NCBI GenBank assembly: GCA_031282945.1
Contig: JAITCX010000016.1
Location: 1 to 13,087 of the forward strand
Reading direction: 5' to 3'
DNA: 13,087 nucleotides
Source of the DNA: Elusimicrobiota bacterium
Lineage (GTDB): Bacteria > Elusimicrobiota > Endomicrobiia > Endomicrobiales > Endomicrobiaceae
Within the stretch, counting starts at the first letter, position 1, and the number at the start of each line of letters is the position of its first letter. This document shows, piece by piece, positions 7,133-13,087 of this stretch. Made by a program: the position numbers and the translations under genes. Under the pieces are notes generated by a model. It saw only the letters and a program-made list of their open reading frames with translations. It did no database searches and was not told the DNA's origin.

Positions 7133-8380
7133 ATGAAAAAAACGCTTAAAGATATTGATGTCAAAGGTAAAAAAGTTTTGGTGAGAGTTGACTATAATGT
7201 GCCTTTAGATGCAGATTTAAATATTACAAATGACAAGAGAATTGTAGCAAGTCTGCCTACAATAAATTATTTATTGGAGCAAGGCGCAAGCATAATTTTG
7301 ATGTCTCATCTCGGCAGGCCTAAAGGGAAAGCTTCCGCTGCATTGAGCTTGAAACCAGTTGCAAAAAGACTTAGCGAAATTTTAGGCAAACCCGTAATTT
7401 TTGTCGGCGGCGATTGCATAGATGCCAATTCCAAACAAGCTTGTAAAAATTTAAAGCCCGGCGAAATTATATTGCTTGAAAATTTGAGATTTCATCCTGA
7501 AGAAGAAGGCAAAAACGCTAAAGGCGAAAAAGATCCAGCCGCTATGGACGCTTTTGCAAGAGAACTTGCCAGTTTCGGCGATGCTTTTGTTCAAGATGCT
7601 TTTGGGACGGTTCACAGAGCGCATGCCTCAACGGTTGGAATACCGAAATATATTAAAGAAAGCGCGGCGGGATTTTTAGTTGAAAAAGAATTAAAATTTT
7701 TGGGCGAGGCTTTGGACAATCCCAAAAGACCTTTTGTTGCAATTTTGGGCGGGGCGAAAGTTTCAGATAAAATAAATGTTATAAAAAATTTGCTTACAAA
7801 AGTTGATGCAATAATTATTGGTGGAGCGATGGCGTATACATTTTTAAAAGCGCAGGGCATCCCCACAGGAAAATCTTTAACTGAGGATGATAAACTGGAT
7901 TTGGCAAAAGAGATCTTGAAAGAAGCTAAAGAAAAAAATGTTAAATTTTTACTGCCCGTTGATCATGTGATAACGGATAAAGTTGATTTTGCAAATAAGC
8001 AAGTTCCAGCCGATGCAAATGTAAAAACGACGACCGATCAAAGCATTCCCGATGGATTTATGGGAGTAGATGTGGGACCAAAGTCCATTGAGCTTTTTTC
8101 TAATGAGCTTAAAGGCGCAAAGACGATAGTTTGGAATGGACCGCTGGGCATTTTTGAGATACCGCAATTTGCAAAAGGCACAGTTGAAATTGCGAAGATA
8201 GTCGCTGAGGCAACTAGCAATGGCGCGATTTCAGTTGTCGGCGGAGGAGATTCCGTTGCTGCGGTTAAAAAGGCGAATGTGGATAAACAAATTACACATA
8301 TTTCAACGGGCGGCGGCGCTTCATTGGAATTTTTGGAAGGTAAGGTTTTGCCGGGTATCGCCGCGCTGCCTGATAAATAA
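7133..8380 (+). CDS. pgk: Phosphoglycerate kinase
   Basis: This enzyme transfers phosphate from 1,3-bisphosphoglycerate to ADP, the first ATP-yielding step of glycolysis, in the cytoplasm. The 415 residues are slightly above the bacterial norm of about 390-400. Landmarks in order: VLVRVDYNVPLD (15-26, substrate site), SHLGRPKG (58-65), ENLRFHPEEEGKN from 116, QDAFGTVHRAHAS (substrate-binding H and R), GGAKVSDKI, VWNGPLGIFE, and VVGGGDSVAAV with GGGDS at 370-374 (nucleotide site). AGGAGGG at 7122-7128 sets the start. The gap-pgk order is a common glycolytic operon. The preceding hairpin and T-tract suggest that pgk expression may be tuned relative to gap. A strong terminator follows. No tpi or pgm gene follows here. 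Confidence 0.98.
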   Translation: MKKTLKDIDVKGKKVLVRVDYNVPLDADLNITNDKRIVASLPTINYLLEQGASIILMSHLGRPKGKASAALSLKPVAKRLSEILGKPVIFVGGDCIDANSKQACKNLKPGEIILLENLRFHPEEEGKNAKGEKDPAAMDAFARELASFGDAFVQDAFGTVHRAHASTVGIPKYIKESAAGFLVEKELKFLGEALDNPKRPFVAILGGAKVSDKINVIKNLLTKVDAIIIGGAMAYTFLKAQGIPTGKSLTEDDKLDLAKEILKEAKEKNVKFLLPVDHVITDKVDFANKQVPADANVKTTTDQSIPDGFMGVDVGPKSIELFSNELKGAKTIVWNGPLGIFEIPQFAKGTVEIAKIVAEATSNGAISVVGGGDSVAAVKKANVDKQITHISTGGGASLEFLEGKVLPGIAALPDK

Positions 8381-8402
8381 AATAGTTTTTTAAGGTTTTT
8401 AG

Positions 8403-8437
8403 AAATTCCCCCTTGCAGTGCGAGGGGGAATTTTTTT
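8403..8437 (+). terminator. Rho-independent terminator after pgk
   Basis: A stem of about 14 bp is formed by 8403-8416 and 8420-8433, with core CCCCC/GGGGG, one G-U pair and a tight AGT loop. The run TTTTTTT (8431-8437) follows. It lies 23 nt after the pgk stop and is the clearest terminator in the window. Confidence 0.93.
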
Positions 8438-8458
8438 GTAAAAAAGAATTGGAAATTA

Positions 8459-8582
8459 TTTCTCTTTTGGCAAAAGAGAAACAGAAAACTGATAAGAGCT
8501 TTCTCTTTTTTGAAAAAAGAGAAACAGAAAAACTAACGACACCTGCAACTTACTTCTCTTTTGGAAAAAGAGAAACAGAAAA
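8459..8582. repeat. Three copies of a palindromic TTTCTCTTTT/AAAAGAGAAA repeat with ACAGAAAA tail
   Basis: Copies start at 8459, 8500 and 8554. Each has an arm TTCTCTTTT(TT), a 1-3 nt centre and the complementary arm AAAAGAGAA, followed by ACAGAAAA. Copy 1 spans 8459-8488, copy 2 8500-8532 and copy 3 8554-8582. Spacers of 11 and 21 nt differ in sequence. The arms vary in a compensated way (copy 2 has extra T and extra A), so the fold is kept. The repeats lie just after the pgk terminator. Their function is unknown; they may be a dispersed intergenic repeat family. Confidence 0.85.
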
Positions 8583-8604
8583 GTAACGCTCTTTAAACTT
8601 ATTT

Positions 8605-8638
8605 CTTTTTATTTTTTTGCGCTCCCTTTTTATTTTTT
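8605..8638 (+). repeat. Direct duplication of CTTTTTATTTTTT
   Basis: The 13-mer occurs at 8605-8617 and again at 8626-8638. The second copy is part of the left arm of the adjacent inverted-repeat element, so the first may be a remnant or slippage product of that arm. Confidence 0.55.
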
Positions 8639-8838
8639 AGCCACGCGTAAGCGAGAAATTTTTTTCGCCCCCGCGCCGACTCTACTCTTGAGGTGACTGA
8701 CAACAGTCTGTACTGTCACGCCCGCCTGGGTGAGCGGCGTAGAGAGCTTCAGCTCTCTACGCCTCTCTTGGCGAAAAAAACTTCTCGCATAGACAGGCGC
8801 TTTGCCGCTTACGCTAGGCTAAAAAATAAAAAGAGCGC
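8619..8838. repeat. 220-nt nested inverted-repeat (MITE-like) element
   Basis: Outer arms 8619-8642 and 8817-8838 are complementary over 22 positions, with a 2-nt insertion in the left arm. Further in, GCGTAAGCG (8645-8653) pairs with CGCTTACGC (8806-8814). The 19-nt segment 8651-8669 pairs with 8770-8788 with one mismatch. The right side carries a 17-nt insertion (8789-8805). The centre has a perfect 12-bp hairpin with loop TTCA (8736-8763) and a smaller one, ACAGT/ACTGT (8703-8716), enclosed by GTGAC/GTCAC. No transposase frame fits inside. The long nested symmetry and GC-richer core suggest a non-autonomous mobile or palindromic repeat element. No convincing target-site duplication is visible. 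Confidence 0.7.
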
Positions 8839-8857
8839 GGGCGAGGGTACGACACGA

Positions 8858-8907
8858 CAACAGCAAAGGTACAGGTAAAGGTAAAGGCAACAGCAAAGAC
8901 AAAGACA
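8858..8907 (+). repeat. Degenerate hexamer tandem repeat
   Basis: A purine-rich track is built on RGYAAA-like hexamers (GGTAAA, GGTAAA, GGCAAC, AGCAAA, GACAAA, GACAC). The 11-mer CAACAGCAAAG occurs at 8858-8868 and 8888-8898, exactly 30 nt (five units) apart. No coding frame is supported. Confidence 0.6.
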
Positions 8908-9112
8908 CTACGCAATAAAATCACAAAGGCACATAACAACATAACGGCGTCTCCCCCTACTTTCTGCAAACTTTGCCCTCACCAATATATAATTGCTTAA
9001 TAAAAATCTCAAATCATAAAATAAATAAAGCATAATTTTCTTTTCTCTTTCTAAACATTATAAATTCCCTCTCAAGATTTGCTGAGCAAAAAATCAGATA
9101 GAAAAAATTTCA
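8908..9112. other. AT-rich intergenic stretch, nothing recognised
   Basis: This is the stretch between the hexamer repeat and the tpsA promoter. It is AT-rich with scattered short A- and T-runs. I see no gene, tRNA or strong hairpin in it. It may hold regulatory sites for the downstream exoprotein gene, but none can be named. Confidence 0.5.
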
Positions 9113-9142
9113 TTGACTTTTCCATGGGGTATTTGTTACACT
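9113..9142 (+). promoter_or_regulatory. Promoter of the tpsA-like gene
   Basis: TTGACT (-35, 9113-9118, 5 of 6 matches) and TACACT (-10, 9137-9142, 4 of 6) are separated by 18 nt, and TGT (9134-9136) provides an extended -10. The start would be near 9149, giving a leader of about 80 nt. The leader contains the palindrome AACAATTGTT (9171-9180), a possible operator or structural element. Confidence 0.65.
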
Positions 9143-9198
9143 TAGACGATTTGAAAATAAGGCTGTTGTTAACAATTGTTTATTTAGGTTGGGGTTGG

Positions 9199-9222
9199 CA
9201 GGCCGTAAAAAAAGGAAGCCTG
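9199..9222 (+). promoter_or_regulatory. Leader hairpin with the tpsA ribosome-binding site in its loop
   Basis: CAGGC (9199-9203) pairs with GCCTG (9218-9222). The 14-nt loop contains AAAGGA (9211-9216), the only Shine-Dalgarno-like sequence before ATG 9231, about 14 nt from it. That spacing is long when unfolded. The hairpin could expose or mask the site. The 5-bp stem is modest. Confidence 0.4.
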
Positions 9223-9230
9223 AGAAATTA

Positions 9231-12200
9231 ATGATCATTGTAAATTTTAGGACTGGACTTTCGGCGTTTTTAGGAAACGCCAAATATTTTTTTATCAAAT
9301 ATTTTAGTTTTGCATTTCTTTATAAATTTCTTAAACGGCTTAGACAATTCATTAATACAATTAACAAAAAAACTTTCAAACCTCTCCTGAGGCATTTTTT
9401 CAATTTTTCATTTTTCAAAAAAACAATCAGCGTCATCATTTCATTAACAATAATTTTTAGCGGCATTTCAAATGTTTTGGCAGGCGAAATAGCTTCCTCG
9501 CAGTATGATCCCCACCGTCCATTAAACAATATCAATGATAATCCAATAAACCACATAGTGATAGACAATTCCCGAGGGCGGGGGGAACTTTCCCTAGACC
9601 GCGCCCAAAACGGCACGCCGATAATTCATATAAATAATGTAAGCGCGGCAGGGGTGAGCGTGAACTATTATAAAGAATTTAATGTCAATTATGAAAATCT
9701 AATTATCAATAATTATAAAGGCGATGCGACAAATACAAACTTGGCGGGCGCAATTTACGGCAACCCAAATTTCAATAAAGCGGGCGGGCGCGAAGCCGAT
9801 ATAATTTTAAATGAAGTCTTAAGCAATAAACGCACATATATAGAAGGGTATATTGAAATAGCGGGCAAAAGAGCGGACTTGATAATTGCAAATCCAAACG
9901 GCATAAGCGTAAGCGGCGGGGGATTTATAAATGTTGCAAAACTTTCATTGATAGCAGGGGCAAGCGGGCAGGGCAATCCGTATGCGTCAGTGGACGCGGC
10001 TGGACGCTTAAACCCATTTTTAATTACAAATGCAAATATAAATATTGAGGGGCGGGATGTAACAAATAGATCTGGGGCTGTGGTAGCAAAAAATCTTGGA
10101 ATAGATGCAAGCGGAACGGATTATTTGGAATTGATAGCCCAAGCGATAAAGATAAACGGCGATATCATTGCAAATCCCAACGGGCAGGTAAGTTTAATTG
10201 CGGCGGAAGGAAGTTATGATACAAAAACAGGGAAAATAATTGAAAACGCCGAAGGCGCAAACAAACAGAAATCAAATGCAGAATATGCAATTGATTCCAC
10301 AATATTTGGGGGAATATATGCGGGGCGGATAAAAATAATTGCAAATGCAGACGGGATAGGAACGAGAATAAGAAGCGATTTAATTGCAAATGTGGACGAT
10401 ATAGAGTTTGATGTAAACGGGAATTTGTTGATAGACAAAACAAATGTGCAGGCCAAAGATGAAATAAAAATTAAATCGGCAGGGGATATAACAATTAATG
10501 AAACGCAGGTTTTAGCAAATGGATTAAACTTGCAAACCAATAAAAATGCTTCAATTGATAAAACAAAAATTTCGGCAAATACAATAGACTTGCAAAGCGG
10601 TAAAAATATTACGCTTAATGAATCCCTTATTTCATCAAACAAAAAAATAAATATTCAAACCGCAAACAACACTTCAATAAACCTCACAGAAATCTTTTCA
10701 AACATTTTTCAAATTAATGCAGCGCAAAGTTTAAATTTAAACAAATCGCAAATAATTGTTTACGACAAAGCGGATATAAAAGCGGTAGATGTAAATTTGT
10801 TAAATGAAACTTTATTTTCAGGATTAAATATAAATATTCAAGCGCAAAGATTAAACAATGCAAAAACTTCCAAAATTGAAAGCGCAAAAGATTTGGAAAT
10901 TATTGGACAAAAAGGCATAGAAAATCTTGGAAGCATAAGAGGCGGGGGAAATATAGTTTTGCAGACGGAAAGCAATTTTGAAAATAAAGGGTGGATAGAA
11001 AGTTTGAGCGGGCTGACATTTATAGAAGCAAAAGATATAACGGTGCGAAACACGAAAGAAATAAGGATAGCGGGATACAATATAAGTTTAAATGCAAAAG
11101 GGAAATTTACAAATGAAACGGGTTCGGATTTGTATGCAAGAAATGATTTAACAATAAACGGCGCCAATATTTATAATAATGGGATTTTAAAAGCGGATAA
11201 AAGTATAAATTTATATTCGCTTGGCGAAATAATAAACAGCCAGCAGGCGTCAATTGCGGGGTTGGAATCAATTTATGGATTGGCGGGGATAAGAATAATA
11301 AATTATGGAAAGATAGACGGCGGCGGGGTAATAGATTTAAAGACGGAAAGCGCGATAAATGCAGACTATAAATTAAATGATACGAATGCCGCGCCAGCGC
11401 CGAAAAAGCGGGATGTGCCTGATGAAGTGAAAGAGCAGCTTGCAAAGATAGACAGCATAAATACAATAGCGGGGCTGTCTGCATTGTTGGAGTGGATAGA
11501 GGATGAGGAAACATTTTTTGCCGTGCAGGATAAAATTAGAGGGTTGAAAATAAAACAATTATTGGCAATAGAGGAGCAAAAATACAACTATAGCGATGAA
11601 GCTTTTACAATAGGGGGTAGCGTAAGAATTGCCGATGGGAATAATGGGATTACAGAAATTGTAGTAGACGAAGCGTTTGTGCAAGAGAAACTGCAGTCTA
11701 TTTTGGGAGCAAATTATAAAGAGAGCGATTGGGAATTAAAGATTCCTGAGATAACGCAAAAAGATGTAGAGCTTACGCAAGAACAAAAGGATAAGATCCA
11801 AGAACAGATTGAGGCGGCGCAAGCGGAGATAGAACAAAGAAAAGCTGAGATAGAAGCGGCGAGAGCGGCGGGTGAGGAGATTGAGGATTTTGAGATTTCG
11901 CTGGATGAGGAAAAGTATCGCCAAGAGATGACTGAGTTTTTTGAATATGAAAACTATAAAGCGAAAGAACAAGAATTAATTGTGGAGGCGCAAGGGGAAC
12001 GTTTAGGGAAAATAGAAAATTATTTTAAAACGCAAAAAAGCAAAATAGATAATGCAAATGTAGATGAACTAAATAGTCTTAAGGCGCAGGAATTTAAAAA
12101 TGCGATGATAGAAATTTTTGCGAATAATTTTGATGAAAACAATTTTGAGGTGAAAGTATTTAATGCGCAAAAATCAAATGTGGCTGACAATCAATATTTT

Positions 12201-13087
12201 GCACAGCTTAGGATAGACAATAAAAATCAAACAAGTTTGGAAAAGACGGGCATTCATAATTACGGGCGCATTTATGCGGGCGGCGATGTAATATTGCGCT
12301 CCAACAGCGTGATACATAACAATAAAAACATTTATGCGGGAAGCGACATAAATTTATTTGCGGCCGACATAATATTTAACAATAGCGGCGGGGGGACATG
12401 GGCGAACCCGAATGCTGTTTTGGACGGGGGGATAATAGCGGGCGGGGGCGTAAACATAGGCGGCGTTGCTGCCGATAAAACAAAACAATTGATAAATTAT
12501 GACGGGCAGATAAGAGCATTGAGCGGGGACATAAAAATAAATGCGCTCAGTGTGGTAAATTATGGAAGCGATAAAGCAAACATTTATGCAAACGCTTATG
12601 CGGGCGCGTCGCGGAAAGTTAAAGATAATGATATGCCCAAAGAGGGCGAGACGCCGTATGTAAAATTAGTTTATGAAACTTATTATATTCCTACCTTACA
12701 GTCCAATAAATCGGGGATAATTGCAGAAAACGGGGATGTGATAATAAATGCAGGAAGCGATGGGAAGGTAGTAAATTATAATGCTGAGATTTTTGGGGAA
12801 AGCGGCGTAAAAATAAAGGCAAATAGTTTAGTAAATGCAATAGCGCAGTTTCAAGTAATACATGAAAATGAATATTACAACAGAGAAAATTATAGTTTGT
12901 GGGAGAGGTTTCAAATGCTATGGGAGAAAGGCTATGAAATGCTTTTGCACCACATAGATTATGAAACAGTAACATTGCAGACAACAGACGGGAAAGCAAA
13001 AATAGTGTCTGGCGGGACGGTAGAAATAGAAGCGTCAAGCATAGTAAACGGGGCGCCGTTTGGGACAAAAGATGCCAATTATGCAAA
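9231..13087 (+). CDS. TpsA-type filamentous haemagglutinin-like exoprotein (3'-truncated by window)
   Basis: The frame is open without a stop from ATG 9231 to the window end (at least 1285 residues). It is the only in-frame ATG after the TGA at 9114-9116. Residues 1-84 look like an unusually long signal peptide: basic, hydrophobic N-part, then KK (63-64) and hydrophobic TISVIISLTIIFSGISNVLA, with likely cleavage after A84. The TPS secretion domain follows: NGTPIIHINNVSAAGVSVN from 127, NPNF at 178-181 (family NPNL), AGKRADLIIANPNGI with NPNG at 221-224, and GGGFINVAKL. Repeats of 20-21 residues at about 389-545 fit beta-helix rungs. A charged helical region interrupts at about 721-1000, with a coiled coil near 850-890. 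Beta-helix-like GG/INL sequence then resumes. Such proteins cross the outer membrane through a TpsB pore, and no tpsB is in view. The role is probably adhesion or contact-dependent toxicity. The C-terminal effector region is not visible. Confidence 0.92.
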   Translation, partial: MIIVNFRTGLSAFLGNAKYFFIKYFSFAFLYKFLKRLRQFINTINKKTFKPLLRHFFNFSFFKKTISVIISLTIIFSGISNVLAGEIASSQYDPHRPLNNINDNPINHIVIDNSRGRGELSLDRAQNGTPIIHINNVSAAGVSVNYYKEFNVNYENLIINNYKGDATNTNLAGAIYGNPNFNKAGGREADIILNEVLSNKRTYIEGYIEIAGKRADLIIANPNGISVSGGGFINVAKLSLIAGASGQGNPYASVDAAGRLNPFLITNANINIEGRDVTNRSGAVVAKNLGIDASGTDYLELIAQAIKINGDIIANPNGQVSLIAAEGSYDTKTGKIIENAEGANKQKSNAEYAIDSTIFGGIYAGRIKIIANADGIGTRIRSDLIANVDDIEFDVNGNLLIDKTNVQAKDEIKIKSAGDITINETQVLANGLNLQTNKNASIDKTKISANTIDLQSGKNITLNESLISSNKKINIQTANNTSINLTEIFSNIFQINAAQSLNLNKSQIIVYDKADIKAVDVNLLNETLFSGLNINIQAQRLNNAKTSKIESAKDLEIIGQKGIENLGSIRGGGNIVLQTESNFENKGWIESLSGLTFIEAKDITVRNTKEIRIAGYNISLNAKGKFTNETGSDLYARNDLTINGANIYNNGILKADKSINLYSLGEIINSQQASIAGLESIYGLAGIRIINYGKIDGGGVIDLKTESAINADYKLNDTNAAPAPKKRDVPDEVKEQLAKIDSINTIAGLSALLEWIEDEETFFAVQDKIRGLKIKQLLAIEEQKYNYSDEAFTIGGSVRIADGNNGITEIVVDEAFVQEKLQSILGANYKESDWELKIPEITQKDVELTQEQKDKIQEQIEAAQAEIEQRKAEIEAARAAGEEIEDFEISLDEEKYRQEMTEFFEYENYKAKEQELIVEAQGERLGKIENYFKTQKSKIDNANVDELNSLKAQEFKNAMIEIFANNFDENNFEVKVFNAQKSNVADNQYFAQLRIDNKNQTSLEKTGIHNYGRIYAGGDVILRSNSVIHNNKNIYAGSDINLFAADIIFNNSGGGTWANPNAVLDGGIIAGGGVNIGGVAADKTKQLINYDGQIRALSGDIKINALSVVNYGSDKANIYANAYAGASRKVKDNDMPKEGETPYVKLVYETYYIPTLQSNKSGIIAENGDVIINAGSDGKVVNYNAEIFGESGVKIKANSLVNAIAQFQVIHENEYYNRENYSLWERFQMLWEKGYEMLLHHIDYETVTLQTTDGKAKIVSGGTVEIEASSIVNGAPFGTKDANYA
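9263..9290 (+). other. Terminator-like hairpin inside the tpsA signal-peptide codons
   Basis: GGCGTTT (9263-9269) and AAACGCC (9275-9281) form a 7-bp perfect stem with loop TTAGG. AAATATTTTTTTA follows. It lies 33 nt after the start codon. The 5-nt gap before the T-run makes termination weak, but the placement suits an early attenuator or a structure affecting translation. Confidence 0.4.
10395..10860 (+). repeat. 60-63-nt periodic beta-helix coding repeats within tpsA
   Basis: About seven consecutive rungs of 20 or 21 residues share a hydrophobic pattern (IxIxxxxNxxIxxxxIxAN), for example IDLQSGKNITLNESLISS and INIQTANNTSINLTEIFS. Rung starts fall near 10401, 10464, 10524, 10584, 10647, 10707, 10770 and 10830. 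The DNA identity is low, so this is protein-level periodicity rather than recent duplication. Confidence 0.75.

Noticed and set aside
8459..8582. CRISPR array
   Set aside because: Only three repeats with unequal spacers of 11 and 21 nt, repeats varying in arm length, and no cas gene nearby.
8693..8878. 61-residue + strand frame starting with GTG inside the palindromic element
   Set aside because: No ribosome-binding site, composition dictated by the inverted repeats and hexamer track, and no recognisable motif.
10214..10642. 142-residue - strand frame, and other - strand frames between 9320 and 13086
   Set aside because: All lie antisense to the continuous tpsA frame and have skewed Leu/Phe/Ser/Pro composition that mirrors the purine-rich coding strand.
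9231..13087. Frameshift or pseudogene in the tpsA reading frame
   Set aside because: Reading codon by codon through the whole stretch shows no stop and no loss of frame; the TPS and beta-helix features stay in one frame.

Overview
The window looks like a chromosomal segment of a low-GC, Gram-negative-type bacterium. It carries ordinary housekeeping genes on the left and centre and the 5' part of a very large secreted surface protein on the right. An outer membrane is implied by the TpsA-type (two-partner secretion) protein at the right end. The taxon cannot be fixed from sequence alone. An AT-rich gut or endosymbiont lineage such as the Elusimicrobiota/Endomicrobia is only a guess.

Layout. 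(1) Positions 1-5086, + strand: a tightly packed run of glyQ (5' end cut off by the window), an MscS-family mechanosensitive channel, valS and an RdgB/HAM1 nucleotide pyrophosphatase. Gaps are 0, 36 and 1 nt, so this is probably one operon serving translation, osmotic safety and nucleotide-pool cleaning. glyS, the usual partner of glyQ, is not next to it. (2) Positions 5146-5741, - strand: a small hotdog-fold acyl-CoA thioesterase, apparently with a leaderless mRNA, and upstream of it a tRNA-Val(UAC) gene with encoded CCA and its own promoter. (3) Positions 5958-8437, + strand: a clear sigma-70-type promoter, then gap and pgk (consecutive glycolytic steps). A strong hairpin plus T-tract sits between them, and a textbook terminator follows pgk. 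(4) Positions 8438-9112: about 700 nt without a convincing gene but rich in structure: three copies of a hairpin repeat, a 220-nt nested inverted-repeat element and a degenerate hexamer tandem repeat. (5) Positions 9113-13087, + strand: a promoter, an approximately 80-nt leader and an uninterrupted reading frame of at least 1285 codons. It runs off the window and encodes a filamentous-haemagglutinin-like TpsA exoprotein. It has a very long signal peptide, a TPS domain, beta-helix rungs and a large charged, helical/coiled-coil insertion. No TpsB transporter gene lies in the window.

Nothing here is clearly a new multi-gene system. The most interesting items are the TpsA insertion, the structured leader and early coding region of tpsA, the palindromic intergenic element, the hairpin overlapping the pgk ribosome-binding site, and the leaderless thioesterase.
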